Assembly (NCBI RefSeq): GCF_001982635.1
Contig: NZ_MKFI01000005.1
Coordinates: 789,519 to 853,518 of the forward strand
Direction of reading: 5' to 3'
Source of the DNA: Bradyrhizobium mercantei
GTDB lineage: Bacteria > Pseudomonadota > Alphaproteobacteria > Rhizobiales > Xanthobacteraceae
Length of the DNA stretch: 64,000 nucleotides
Position numbers and translations under genes: made by a program. Positions 48,115 through 57,345 of this stretch are shown here, in pieces; the first letter of the stretch is position 1; the number at the start of each line of letters is the position of its first letter. The notes beneath the pieces were generated by a model, which saw nothing but the letters and a program-made list of their open reading frames with translations, did no database searches and had not been told where the DNA came from.

Positions 48115-49134
48115 TCAGCGCCAGCCCAGCGCGGGTGCGACGTGAGTGAGAATACTCTCGATCACATGCGCGTTGTAGGCGACGCCGAGCTGATTGGGGA
48201 CGGTCAGCAGCAGGGTGTCGGCTTCTGCAATCGCCTCGTCGGTCTTGAGCTGCTCGATCAGCTTGTCGGGTTCGGCGGCATAGCCGCGGCCGAAGATCGC
48301 GCGCGTCCGCTCGTCGATGAAACCGATCTGGTCTTCCTCCTGCCCACTGCCGAAATAGGCGCGGTCGCGATCGTCGACCAGCGCGAAGATGCTGCGGCTC
48401 ACCGAGACCCGCGGCTCGCGTGTGTGACCGGCCTCCTTCCAGGCGGCACGGTAGGCCCGGATCTGCGCGGCCTGCTGGATGTGGAACGCTTCGCCGGTCT
48501 CGTCGCTCTTCAGCGTCGAGCTCTGCAGGTTCATGCCGAGCTTCGCCGCCCAGACCGCGGTCGCGTTCGAGCCGGCGCCCCACCAGATGCGCTCGCGCAG
48601 GCCTTCCGAGTGCGGTTCGAGCCGCAGCAGGCCGGGCGGATTGGGAAACATCGGCCGCGGATTGGGCTGCGCAAAACCCTGTCCGCGCAGCATGTCGAGG
48701 AAGATCTCGGCATGACGCCGGCCCATGTCGGCGTCGGTCTCGCCTTCGGCCGGCTGATAGCCGAAATAGCGCCAGCCATCGATCACCTGCTCGGGCGAGC
48801 CGCGGCTGATGCCGAGTTGCAGGCGTCCGCCCGCGATCAGGTCGGCCGCACCGGCGTCCTCGATCATGTAGAGCGGATTTTCGTAGCGCATGTCGATCAC
48901 GGCGGTGCCGATTTCGATCCGGCTGGTCTTGGCGCCGACCGCCGCCAGCAGCGGGAAGGGCGAAGCCAGCTGGCGCGCGAAGTGATGGACGCGAAAATAC
49001 GCGCCGTCCGCGCCGAGCTCTTCGGCGGCGACCGCAAGGTCGATGGATTGCAGCAGTACATCCGCGGCCGAGCGGGCCTGGGATTGCGGCGAGGGCGTCC
49101 AGTGCCCGAACGAGAGGAATCCGATTTTCTTCAT
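48115..49134 (-). CDS. LLM-class flavin-dependent oxidoreductase
   Basis: A 339-residue luciferase-like monooxygenase-fold protein. MKKIGFLSFGHWTPSP begins the barrel, AEELGADGAYFRVHHFARQL near residue 38 is the family block, RIEIGTAVIDMRYENPLYM near 73 and GRLQLGISRGSPEQVIDGW near 104 are the FMN-binding regions. It uses FMN or F420 to oxidise an unknown substrate. The ATG at 49134 fits the fold start; the same frame remains open far upstream but that part is antisense to the Old Yellow Enzyme gene. Confidence 0.88.
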   Translation of the reverse strand: MKKIGFLSFGHWTPSPQSQARSAADVLLQSIDLAVAAEELGADGAYFRVHHFARQLASPFPLLAAVGAKTSRIEIGTAVIDMRYENPLYMIEDAGAADLIAGGRLQLGISRGSPEQVIDGWRYFGYQPAEGETDADMGRRHAEIFLDMLRGQGFAQPNPRPMFPNPPGLLRLEPHSEGLRERIWWGAGSNATAVWAAKLGMNLQSSTLKSDETGEAFHIQQAAQIRAYRAAWKEAGHTREPRVSVSRSIFALVDDRDRAYFGSGQEEDQIGFIDERTRAIFGRGYAAEPDKLIEQLKTDEAIAEADTLLLTVPNQLGVAYNAHVIESILTHVAPALGWR

Positions 49135-49269
49135 GTCGGCAATGTAGGCATGTCCAGGACGAATTGCGATCCATGGCGCATGCGCGCTGGTCTTGCCGCC
49201 TGCGACGCGGCGTGGCTTGCGATCCCGGGACGCGCCGCCTAGTTTTCCGCCGCCCTTTCCCTCGCCAAC

Positions 49270-50454
49270 ATGGTCCCGCAGGTCCCGATGTCGCAGCCGC
49301 TCCTGTTTCAGCCGATCACGCTTCGCGGCGTGACCTCCCGAAACCGCATCCTGATCTCGCCGATGTGCCAGTATTCGGCGACCGACGGCCTCGCCAATGA
49401 TTGGCATCTTGTTCATCTTGGTAAATTTGCCCAGGGCGGCGCGGGGCTCGTGATGGTCGAGGCCGCGGCGGTCGCCGCCGAGGGCCGCATCACCCATGGC
49501 GATGTCGGCATCTGGAACGACGAGCAGATCGCGCCGCTCGAGCGCATCGCGGCCTTCCTGAAGGACAACGGCGCCGTGCCTGCAATCCAGCTCGCGCATG
49601 CCGGCCGCAAGGCCAGTATGCAGCGTCCCTGGTACGGCAATGCCGCACTCGACGAGGCCGACCGCGCCCGCGGCGATCTGCCGTGGCCGACGGTGGCGCC
49701 GAGCGCGATCCCGATGGAGGAAGGCTGGCTGATGCCGCACGCGCTCGAACTGGCCGAGCTCGCCGCGCTGCGCGAGCAGTGGCGGCGCGCCACCTTGCGC
49801 GCGGTGGAGGCCGGCTTCGAATTCGTCGAGGTGCATTGCGCGCATGGTTATCTCTTGCACGAATTCCTCTCGCCATTGTCGAACCGCCGCAGCGACGCCT
49901 ATGGCGGCGACCGCACCGGGCGGATGCGCTATCCGCTCGAGATCATCGAGACCGTGCGTGCCGCCTGGCCCGCGGAGCGGCCGCTGTCGGTGCGGATCTC
50001 CTCAGTCGACGGTGTCGAAGGCGGCCTGACGCTCGAGGACCAGATCGCGTTCGCCAAGGCCGCCAAGGCGTGCGGCGCTGATTTGATCGATTGCTCGTCG
50101 GGCGGCCTGCTTGGCTCGGCGACTGCGGCGCGGATTCCGCGCGGCTACGGTTTCCAGGTGCCTTATGCGGATGAAATTCGCCGCGCCGCCGAGGTCGCCA
50201 CCATCGCGGTCGGCCTCATCCTGCATCCGCAGCAGGCCGAAGACGTTCTGGCCAATGGCCAGGCCGATCTGGTTGCGATCGGCCGCGAGGCACTGTTCGA
50301 TCCGAACTGGCCGCTGCATGCCGAGCTTGCGCTCGGCGGTGGAAGCGGCGAGGTGTTTGCGTCCTGGCCGAAGCAGTATGGGTGGTGGCTGGAGCGCCGC
50401 GAACCGGGGCTGCGCCGGCTCGAAGGCCCGCCGCTGCCGTTCCGCAGCGCGTGA
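49270..50454 (+). CDS. NADH:flavin oxidoreductase, Old Yellow Enzyme family (YqjM/XenA type)
   Basis: A 394-residue TIM-barrel FMN enzyme reducing activated C=C bonds. NRILISPMCQYSATDG near residue 26 carries the Cys typical of the YqjM/XenA branch, IQLAHAGRKAS near 105 the FMN contacts, VHCAHGYLLHEFLSPLSN near 195 the His-x-x-His-like catalytic region, and the C-terminal LVAIGREALFDPNWP the phosphate site with a late Arg. ATG 49270 gives six extra residues; ATG 49288 (MSQPLLFQPITLRG) is equally possible. Divergent from the LLM oxidoreductase; both are redox enzymes and may share control. Confidence 0.9.
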   Translation: MVPQVPMSQPLLFQPITLRGVTSRNRILISPMCQYSATDGLANDWHLVHLGKFAQGGAGLVMVEAAAVAAEGRITHGDVGIWNDEQIAPLERIAAFLKDNGAVPAIQLAHAGRKASMQRPWYGNAALDEADRARGDLPWPTVAPSAIPMEEGWLMPHALELAELAALREQWRRATLRAVEAGFEFVEVHCAHGYLLHEFLSPLSNRRSDAYGGDRTGRMRYPLEIIETVRAAWPAERPLSVRISSVDGVEGGLTLEDQIAFAKAAKACGADLIDCSSGGLLGSATAARIPRGYGFQVPYADEIRRAAEVATIAVGLILHPQQAEDVLANGQADLVAIGREALFDPNWPLHAELALGGGSGEVFASWPKQYGWWLERREPGLRRLEGPPLPFRSA

Positions 50455-50493
50455 CACAACAAGCTGCGACAAGATCATGAGGGAGGATTTGAC

Positions 50494-51423
50494 ATGACGA
50501 ATTCGGCACAGCGCCCCTATCGCGGCGTCTTTCCGGTCGCACCGACCATCTTCGACGCCAACGGCGACCTCGATCTCGAGGGGCAGCGGCGCTGCGTCGA
50601 TTTCATGATCGATGCCGGCTCGCACGGCATCTGCATCCTCGCCAACTTCTCCGAGCAGTTCGTGCTGACCGATGCCGAGCGCGAGACCGTGATGCACGCC
50701 GTGCTCGAGCACGTCGCGGGCCGGATTCCCGTCATCGTCACCACGACGCATTTCTCCTCGGCGGTGTGCGCCGAGCGCAGCCGTCAGGCGGAGGCCGCGG
50801 GCGCTGCGATGGTGATGATCATGCCGCCCTATCACGGCGCGACCTTCCGCGTGGGCGAACCGGCCATTTACGAATTCTATCGCGTGGTCTCCGACGCGAT
50901 CGGCATTCCGATCATGATCCAGGACGCGCCGGTTGCGGGCACGCCGCTCTCGGTCGATTTCCTGGCGCGGATGGCGAAGGAGCTCGGCAACATCAGGTAT
51001 TTCAAGATCGAGGTGCCGATGGCCGCCAACAAGCTGCGCGGTCTGATCGAGAAGGGTGGTGCCGAGATCGAAGGACCGTGGGACGGCGAAGAGGCGATCA
51101 CGCTGATGGCCGATCTCGATGCCGGCGCGACTGGTGCGATGACCGGCGGCGGCTATCCCGACGGCATCCGCCAGATCATGGATCCGTTTTTCGCCGGCAA
51201 GCGGGATGAAGCCGTGCAGGCCTATGCGCGCTGGCTGCCGTTGATCAATTACGAGAACCGCCAATGCGGGCTGCAAGCCTGCAAGGTCTTGATGCGCGAG
51301 GGCGGCGTCATCAAGTCGGACACCGTGCGCCACCCGTTGCAGCCGCTGCATCCGGCGACGCGCGCCGGGCTGATCGAAATTGCACGGACGCTTGATCCGG
51401 TCGTGCTGCGCTGGGGTCACTGA
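50494..51423 (+). CDS. Dihydrodipicolinate synthase/KDG-aldolase family protein
   Basis: A 309-residue class I aldolase-type TIM barrel. The Schiff-base Lys is in IRYFKIEVP at about residue 171. TTTHFSSAVCAERSRQAEAA and MIMPPYHGATF are the family's phosphate/keto-acid segments. The usual YNxP motif is replaced by IQDAPVAGTPLS, and GTTGE-like GANFSE is ILANFSEQFVL, which points away from lysine synthesis and towards the 2-keto-3-deoxy sugar-acid dehydratase/aldolase branch. The start follows GGGAGG. It lies 39 bases after the Old Yellow Enzyme gene and may be cotranscribed; substrate unknown. Confidence 0.85.
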   Translation: MTNSAQRPYRGVFPVAPTIFDANGDLDLEGQRRCVDFMIDAGSHGICILANFSEQFVLTDAERETVMHAVLEHVAGRIPVIVTTTHFSSAVCAERSRQAEAAGAAMVMIMPPYHGATFRVGEPAIYEFYRVVSDAIGIPIMIQDAPVAGTPLSVDFLARMAKELGNIRYFKIEVPMAANKLRGLIEKGGAEIEGPWDGEEAITLMADLDAGATGAMTGGGYPDGIRQIMDPFFAGKRDEAVQAYARWLPLINYENRQCGLQACKVLMREGGVIKSDTVRHPLQPLHPATRAGLIEIARTLDPVVLRWGH

Positions 51424-51575
51424 GCGCATCACCTGGCTGCTCTGTTCGGATCATCGCTGCGGTTTGCATTCACATAACCGTCAACAACGGTATCTACCGT
51501 TCTGGTCCGGTACGGGACGCGGGGAATTCTTCCTCGCGTGTGCACTCTGGTTACGTCTGACCGGTCAGGCAGCGG

Positions 51576-52679
51576 ATGATCGAAACCTTCCGGGTTGGCC
51601 GCTTTGCGATGCGCTACGGCCATTTCGTGCCGCGGCTTTACAACTATTGCCGTTCGCTCGGCTTTGAGCGGCAGCATATGCTGCCGTCGCGTGCCTTTTG
51701 CTCCGACGAGAGCCAAGGCTACCCGGTGATGCTGCTGGCCCAGCATTTCGGAACGTTTCCGTTCGACCATGGGCGGGTCGGCGGCAAGGTCGCGATCAAC
51801 CGCCATGGGCCCTATGCCCATCACGGCGAGGACCTGGTGCTGATCCAGGCCAGCCACGTCGGCTACAATCCGGATGACGGCCGCTTCGGCGTCTATCAGC
51901 GCCACCGCACCGACGGTTGCAGGTTCGGGGATTGCTGCGGAAAGCTCTGCGGCGTGCTGCGCTGGTACGAGGACGAATACGCGCATGCCTGCCGGCAGGT
52001 GCAATGCGGCCGGCTCGATGGCGAGCCGGTGTTCCGGATCGACAATCAATATCTGGATGACAGTCGCAGTGAAGGCGTTTTCCTCCGGTTCGACCGCATG
52101 GTCGAGACGCCGCTTCAGCCGTTGAACGTGCTGAGTACGTCGAAGGTGTTTCGTGCCAGCCCGGCGATCCGCGACCGGCTCGGCGAAGCGTGCTTTCGCG
52201 AGACGCCGGCGCCGATCGGCACCGCGCTGTCACCCGATCTGTTTCAATTCCGCCGCGCGCCGGCCGGAGATCCCGAGGGCCACGACATTCTCGAAGCGGC
52301 GCTGGCTCCTGTCATGCCGGCGCTGGTAACGTCGCCGCACCCCGCATTGGATGCCGCGCGCTACGTCACCCAGGCCGAGTTCGACCGCACCTACCGGAGC
52401 ATTCTGCGCGAGCCGGCGTTTGCGACCAAGAACGTGCTGTTCGTCTCCGGCCTGAACATCGACGTGTCGCCGCGCGAGGGCTTTCCGTTTCCGTTCACCA
52501 AATTCGTGCCGTGGGCGGCCTATGCCCGCCTGCGCGACGGCCGCTCGTTCCTGCTCGAGCAGGAGCAGCTCGACGAGGCACTGCGCCGGATGCCGGGCGA
52601 GAATCCGGATTGCCTGTCGTTCGACGGGACGATCGAGCAGATGACCGCGGCGCCGGAAATCCGCATTCCGATCGGCTGA
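51576..52679 (+). CDS. LCIB/C-type beta-carbonic anhydrase-like protein
   Basis: A 367-residue cytoplasmic protein. Its first 130 residues show the layout I associate with the LCIB/C family of algal carbon-concentrating proteins: a Cys-x-Asp-Glu motif (AFCSDES, Cys42-Asp44), a Gly/Phe/His-rich stretch (HFGTFPFDHGRVGGK, NRHGPYAHHG), a His in ASHVGYNPDDGRFG (His94) and a CC pair (DCCGKL, Cys120-Cys121). Cys, His and Cys would bind zinc with the Asp/Arg dyad of beta-type carbonic anhydrases. The C-terminal 200 residues (TKFVPWAAYARLRDG) have no match I can name. No signal peptide. Moderately sure of the family, unsure of activity. Confidence 0.6.
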   Translation: MIETFRVGRFAMRYGHFVPRLYNYCRSLGFERQHMLPSRAFCSDESQGYPVMLLAQHFGTFPFDHGRVGGKVAINRHGPYAHHGEDLVLIQASHVGYNPDDGRFGVYQRHRTDGCRFGDCCGKLCGVLRWYEDEYAHACRQVQCGRLDGEPVFRIDNQYLDDSRSEGVFLRFDRMVETPLQPLNVLSTSKVFRASPAIRDRLGEACFRETPAPIGTALSPDLFQFRRAPAGDPEGHDILEAALAPVMPALVTSPHPALDAARYVTQAEFDRTYRSILREPAFATKNVLFVSGLNIDVSPREGFPFPFTKFVPWAAYARLRDGRSFLLEQEQLDEALRRMPGENPDCLSFDGTIEQMTAAPEIRIPIG

Positions 52680-52879
52680 TGCAGATGACGACGCTTCCTG
52701 TCCTGCGTGCGCATACTGCTCCCGAACCGCGTCTTCAGCGCCTGGATTTCGCGGACCGCGAGCGCGGCTTGACCCGTCGCCACTTCATCCTCGGCTGCCT
52801 CAGCATGGCCGCGAGCCAGATGGTGCGCCTGCTGGACAGGCTCCAGCAATTGCCGCTGCTGCGAATTCGCTTTCCTTGA
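52679..52879 (+). CDS. Small hypothetical protein coupled to the LCIB-like gene
   Basis: A 66-residue frame whose ATG overlaps the previous stop by one base (TGATG), the classic arrangement for translational coupling. The second half, TRRHFILGCLSMAASQMV, is a short Arg-Arg-led hydrophobic run, followed by an amphipathic helix (RLLDRLQQLPLLRIRF). I do not recognise it. Its existence rests on the start-stop overlap and reading quality only. Confidence 0.4.
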   Translation: MQMTTLPVLRAHTAPEPRLQRLDFADRERGLTRRHFILGCLSMAASQMVRLLDRLQQLPLLRIRFP

Positions 52880-52940
52880 CGGGAACCGTTGCTGGTTCAT
52901 GATAAACTTTGATTGAATCGCTTTGGCGGCGAGCTCGGTT

Positions 52941-53062
52941 CACCTCTCCCCATTGGGAAGAGGTCGATTTGCGAAGCAAATCGGGTGAGGGGCCGCAGCG
53001 CTAACGAGGGACCGTAATCCCTCACCCGGCGCTACGCGCCGACCTCTCCCAAGGGAGAGGTG
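52941..53062. repeat. CACCTCTCCC-type palindromic repeat
   Basis: CACCTCTCCCCATTGGGAAG at the left and CCTCTCCCAAGGGAGAGGTG at the right, with internal GCGAAGCAAATCGGGTGAGG and CCCTCACCCGGCGC arms. It fills the gap between the plus-strand small frame and the end of the minus-strand DUF445 gene, so two transcripts converge on it. Confidence 0.8.
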
Positions 53063-53105
53063 AACCTCCGCCGTCGATCCAGGTTCAACCTCATCCCATC
53101 ATGCT

Positions 53106-54353
53106 CTACAGCCAGCGGGACACGGAGAAGATCAAGAGGCCGACCAGCCCTCCGACCACGGTGCCGTTGATCCGGATGAATTGCAGATCGCGTCCGACCT
53201 GCAATTCGATCCGCATGATCAGGGTTTCGGTGTCCCAGTTCTCGACCACCTTGCGGATGAAGGCCGCGATCTCCTGGCGCCGCGATGCAACGGCGCGCAG
53301 CGCCGCAACGCGAAGCCAGCGGTTGATGCGGTCGCGCATCTCGGCATCGTCGCGAATCCGCGCGGCGACCGAGGTCAGGGCGGTTTCGATCGCGTCCGCG
53401 ATCGCAGCCGAGGTCGCCGCGGAATTCAGCCGCACCTCGATGGCGTGCCACATCGCGTCGATCTGGCCGATCACGGCGGGATTGTCGAGCATCTGCTGCT
53501 TCAGCTCCTCGCCTTTGGCGAGGTAGTCGGGATCGGTGGCGAGCCGGTCGATCAGACGCTCGATCTCGGCCTTGAGCTCGACGCGCCAGGGGTGGTTCGG
53601 CTCGCGCATCTCGTCGAGCGTCTGGCTGACGCCGGAGATGACGCGGTCGGCCACCATGCCGTCGACCCATTTCGGCACGAACCGGTAGGAGCGCTGCGAG
53701 ACCTTCTTGCGGATGGTTTCCTTGTTGTTGGCGAGCGCCACGCTTGCCGATGTGATCAGGCGCTCGATCAGCGCCTGCGTGTTGCCATGGGACCACAACA
53801 ATGCCAGCACGCGCGAGGCGAGCGGAGCCACAGGAACTGCCGCGATCCCCTGACGGGTCCGGCGGGTGAGAAAGGCGTTGATCTCGGCGCTCGGCGTCGC
53901 CTGCAGGGCCTGATGGACTGCGGAGACCGTGCGCTGCGCCGCGTTGCGGGCGTGCGACGGCCGCTCGATCCATTGCGCCGCCCAGCCGGCGATGTCGACG
54001 TCGCGGATCCGATCGCCGACGACGCGCGGCGACAGGAAGTTGTTGGCGATGAAGCGGCCCAGCGCCACCGCAATGCGCTGCTTGCTTTGCGGAACGATCG
54101 CGGTGTGCGGGATCGGGATGCCGAGCGGATGACGAAACAGCGCGACGACGGCGAACCAGTCGGCGCAGGCGCCGATCATGCCGGCTTCGGCGAAGGCCCG
54201 CGGATAAGCGAGCCACGGCCAATGCGGCTGCGCCATCGAGGTCGCCAGGAAGACCAGCAGCATGACCACGAGCAGGGCCGTGGCGAGCGTGCGCATGCGA
54301 CGAAGGTCGCGCAGCCTGGTGTCTTCATGCGGGAGCGCGGTGCCGACGTCCAC
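53106..54353 (-). CDS. DUF445 family membrane protein
   Basis: A 415-residue protein of the DUF445 (YjiN-like) family. One hydrophobic helix near residues 22-40 (LATALLVVMLLVFLATSMA), then EAGMIGACADWFAVVALFRHPLG, the family signature near 56-78, then a long helical, probably periplasmic or cytoplasmic middle part (rich in Ala/Arg/Glu) and a C-terminal membrane helix (VVGGLVGLLIFSVSRWL). Function of the family is unknown; its members are membrane-anchored coiled proteins. It is the last gene of the operon with the P-type ATPase, 12 bases after the EcsC gene, so it probably belongs to the same organelle or membrane system. Confidence 0.85.
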   Translation of the reverse strand: MDVGTALPHEDTRLRDLRRMRTLATALLVVMLLVFLATSMAQPHWPWLAYPRAFAEAGMIGACADWFAVVALFRHPLGIPIPHTAIVPQSKQRIAVALGRFIANNFLSPRVVGDRIRDVDIAGWAAQWIERPSHARNAAQRTVSAVHQALQATPSAEINAFLTRRTRQGIAAVPVAPLASRVLALLWSHGNTQALIERLITSASVALANNKETIRKKVSQRSYRFVPKWVDGMVADRVISGVSQTLDEMREPNHPWRVELKAEIERLIDRLATDPDYLAKGEELKQQMLDNPAVIGQIDAMWHAIEVRLNSAATSAAIADAIETALTSVAARIRDDAEMRDRINRWLRVAALRAVASRRQEIAAFIRKVVENWDTETLIMRIELQVGRDLQFIRINGTVVGGLVGLLIFSVSRWL

Positions 54354-54365
54354 TTGCCGAACACC

Positions 54366-55205
54366 TCATGCCGTCGCGATGCCGCGCGCCGGCGCGAGCC
54401 TTGCGGCCATCGCCGTATAATGTTGCCGGACGCCGGCGCTGCCATGGATCCGCTCCAGCCTGCGCAGGGTGAAGTGGCCCTTCGCGATCTTCTGGAAGTG
54501 ATCCATGAAGATGACGTTGATGGTCGCGCCGAACGCGGCGCCGATGATCGGCACCGCGCCCGCGGCGACCTTGTCGGAGACCACCAGGCCGAACCGCGAC
54601 ACGATCTCGCTGACCAGGTTCGAAATCACCGGCGCGGACGCGTCGATCGCGCCGCGCTCCATGATGTAGGCGGCCGCATCGCTGGTGTATTTGCTGATCA
54701 GGGCGCGGGCGGCGTAGTAGCCGACGTCGATGCTGTCGTCGGTCCGCTTGGTGCCGTAGGCGAACACTTCGAGACACGCGAGCCGCGCCTCGAGCTTCGA
54801 GAGGTCCTCGCCCTCATGCTGGGCGATCTCGGCGATCGCGCGCAGCATCAATGTCGTCGTCAAAGGGAGCTCGACCGCGAGCGCGCCGAGGCCGAACAGG
54901 CCGCTCACGCCTCCGGTTACGCCAGCGAGAAACGACGAGAAGGTGACCGCGGGGGCCGGCGGCGGCTTGTCGTCGAGCGTGTCGACGGCAACTTCCAGCC
55001 CCTTCATGACCGCGGTGCGCACGAGGCCGCTGAGCTGGCGGTTGGCGGCTTTCGGCAGCAGGTTCAGCACGCGATTGACGGGAACGCCGGCATAGTCGGC
55101 GATCCGCGCCGCCAGATTGGAGCCCTCCAGCGTCTTGACTGCGGCTTTTAGCGCGGCGTGATCGCCGGGAGGGAGAACGACGAGCTGGTTGACATCCTGG
55201 CTCAT
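54366..55205 (-). CDS. EcsC family protein
   Basis: A 279-residue protein with the EcsC domain from about residue 60 to 250. ANRQLSGLVRTAVMKGLEVA, the Gly-rich membrane-like stretch VTGGVSGLFGLGALAVELPL near 94, MLRAIAEIAQHEGED, and the C-terminal GAVPIIGAAFGATINVIFMD near 225 are typical. The two glycine-rich hydrophobic runs suggest membrane association. Its ATG overlaps the P-type ATPase stop by four bases (ATGA), a strong sign of coupling. EcsC proteins have no settled biochemical role; here the context suggests membrane shaping or trafficking for a metal-storage compartment, as inference. Confidence 0.87.
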   Translation of the reverse strand: MSQDVNQLVVLPPGDHAALKAAVKTLEGSNLAARIADYAGVPVNRVLNLLPKAANRQLSGLVRTAVMKGLEVAVDTLDDKPPPAPAVTFSSFLAGVTGGVSGLFGLGALAVELPLTTTLMLRAIAEIAQHEGEDLSKLEARLACLEVFAYGTKRTDDSIDVGYYAARALISKYTSDAAAYIMERGAIDASAPVISNLVSEIVSRFGLVVSDKVAAGAVPIIGAAFGATINVIFMDHFQKIAKGHFTLRRLERIHGSAGVRQHYTAMAARLAPARGIATA

Positions 55206-57319
55206 TGATAGCGCAGGATTGGCCGGATGCCGTTGAAGCTCGCCAGGATCGCCGAGCCGTTGCTGATCAGCGCGGTCACCTCGGGCGTGATCAGGCCGCC
55301 GGGCAGCGCAAGGCCAAGCGCCAGCGTGTTGAGCGCGGCGACGATGGCATAATTCTGCTTGATCAGGCTGACGGCGCCTTGCGAGATCTCCACCGCCTTG
55401 ACGAGTTTCCAGAGCGAGTCCTCCATCAGGATGACGTCGGCGGATTCGTGGGTGACCTCGGCGCCGTGCTTCATGGCGATGCCGACATCGGCGAAGCTGA
55501 GCGCAGGCGAATCATTGATGCCGTCGCCGACCATCGCGACCCTGCGTCCCTTGCGTTGCAGCTCCTGGATCACGCCGGCCTTGTCGGCCGGCAGCATGTC
55601 GGCGAAGTGCTCGGTCAACCCGAGATTCTCGCAGACGGCGCGCGCCACGACGCCGTTGTCGCCGGTCAGCATGATGCTGTTCTTGACGCCGAGCGCGTGC
55701 AGCCGCTGGATCACCGAGCGGCTTTCCTCGCGGATTTCGTCGGAATAAGGCACGAGGCCCGCGAGCCTGCCGTCAACCGCGATATAGAGGCTCGAATAGC
55801 CGCGCTGGTCGAGCGCCGCGCGATCGAGGACCGAGGCGTCGACGGCGATCTCGCTCTGGCGCATGAAGCGCTGGTTGCCGACGTGGACATAATAGCCGTT
55901 GACCTGGCCCTCGACGCCGAGGCCGAGACGGTAGGTGGTCTCGTTGCAGGGCGGGACGTTGACGGCGAGCTGCCGGGCCCGCGTCCGCAACGCTTCGGCG
56001 ACCGGATGCTGCAGCTTGGTTTCAGCGGCGGCGGCGAGCCCGAGCAGGTGGTTCGGCGTGATCTGTTTCTGATAGGAGATCACGTCGATGACGGCGGGCG
56101 TGCCATGGGTGAGCGTGCCGGTCTTGTCGAACACCATGGTGTCGATCCCGGCGAGCTTCTCCATGTGGCCGCCGCTCTTGATGATCATGCCGGTGCGGGC
56201 GGCGAGCGTCATCGAGGACAGCACCGACGTGGGCGCGGCGACGCGGATGCCGGTGCCGTAGTCGACGATCACAAGCGACAGGAAGCGATTGAAGTCGCCC
56301 GAGACCATGGCGGTGCCGGTCGCGAGCGCCAGCGTCGGGGTCACCAGCCGGTCGGCGAAGCGCTCGGCATGGTTCTGCATGCGGGTGTCGCCGATCGGCG
56401 CGGATTCGATCAAGCGGACGATCTGGCCGGCCGTGGTCGCGGTTCCGACGCGCAGCGCGCGCAGCGTGATCTGGCCCTCGCGGATCACGGTGGCGGCGAA
56501 CGCCGCTTCACCCTTGCCGCGATGCACCGGCAGGCCCTCGCCGGTGATCGTCTTCTGATCGATGGTGGCCGAACCGTCGATGATCTCGCCGTCGACCGGG
56601 ATCATCTCGCCGGGATACACCACGACGATGTCGCCGTCCTTGAGCTCGGCAGCGGGGATCGACACGACTTCGCCGTCGCGCAGCAGCCAGGCCGTCTTCG
56701 ACTGGAATTCGAGCAGTTCATTGATCGCCCGTCGCGAACCCGCCGCGGTCAGGTCGCGGATCCAGTCACCGAGCTTGATCAGCCAGGTGACGATGCAGCC
56801 GGCCAGCGGATTGCCCTGCAGCACCGAGGAGGTGATCGCGAGCGTATCGAGCACGTCGATGTTGAGCCGGCTCTCGTTGGCCCAGACCTTCCAGGCGCGC
56901 TTGGCGATCGGGATCGCATTCCAGAGCATCAGCGGCATGTTGATCGCCGTGATCACCGGATTGGCGCTGAAGGCCATGAACAGCGACAGCGTCGGCAGCG
57001 CCAAAGGCGAGCGCTTGGAGACCTCGGGCACGCTGGCGCGTGGCGCGCCCGGGTCCGGCACGGCGCTTGCGCACAGCGCCTTGACGTCGGCGAGGCGCAT
57101 GCTCTTGAAGCCGTTCAGCAGCGCGAGCAGCCTTTGCTCATGGGCCGGATCGTATTCCAGCACGAGGCTCGCGCAGTCGTAGTTGATCCGCGCGGTCCTG
57201 ATCCCCTCCTGCGCCCGCAGCCATCCGAGGCAGCTCTCGCCCAGCTTGCGATCTTGCCTGAGTGCGGGAATGCTCAGGCGAACGCGCCCTGGCATCGAGT
57301 GGCAGAAGCGGAAGTCCAT
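55202..57319 (-). CDS. fezB: P1B-type ATPase without CPC motif, FezB-like (P1B-6 candidate)
   Basis: A 705-residue P-type ATPase. The phosphorylation motif DKTGT is at residues 398-402, the actuator TGE at 259-261, HP at 438-439 and GDGIND at 598-603, so the pump is catalytically intact. The N-terminus has a degenerate HMA-like domain (HSMPGRVRLSIPAL). The helix that carries CPC/SPC in heavy-metal pumps reads DYGTG (353-357) before IRVAAPTS, so it has no Cys ligand. This fits the P1B-6 group that includes FezB, the iron pump of ferrosomes. Start: ATG 57319, 26 bases after the HMA-like gene; the frame from 57433 overlaps that gene. Metal specificity is inferred. Confidence 0.85.
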   Translation of the reverse strand: MDFRFCHSMPGRVRLSIPALRQDRKLGESCLGWLRAQEGIRTARINYDCASLVLEYDPAHEQRLLALLNGFKSMRLADVKALCASAVPDPGAPRASVPEVSKRSPLALPTLSLFMAFSANPVITAINMPLMLWNAIPIAKRAWKVWANESRLNIDVLDTLAITSSVLQGNPLAGCIVTWLIKLGDWIRDLTAAGSRRAINELLEFQSKTAWLLRDGEVVSIPAAELKDGDIVVVYPGEMIPVDGEIIDGSATIDQKTITGEGLPVHRGKGEAAFAATVIREGQITLRALRVGTATTAGQIVRLIESAPIGDTRMQNHAERFADRLVTPTLALATGTAMVSGDFNRFLSLVIVDYGTGIRVAAPTSVLSSMTLAARTGMIIKSGGHMEKLAGIDTMVFDKTGTLTHGTPAVIDVISYQKQITPNHLLGLAAAAETKLQHPVAEALRTRARQLAVNVPPCNETTYRLGLGVEGQVNGYYVHVGNQRFMRQSEIAVDASVLDRAALDQRGYSSLYIAVDGRLAGLVPYSDEIREESRSVIQRLHALGVKNSIMLTGDNGVVARAVCENLGLTEHFADMLPADKAGVIQELQRKGRRVAMVGDGINDSPALSFADVGIAMKHGAEVTHESADVILMEDSLWKLVKAVEISQGAVSLIKQNYAIVAALNTLALGLALPGGLITPEVTALISNGSAILASFNGIRPILRYQ

Positions 57320-57345
57320 GAATTTGCACTCTCGCCCCTGGCGGA

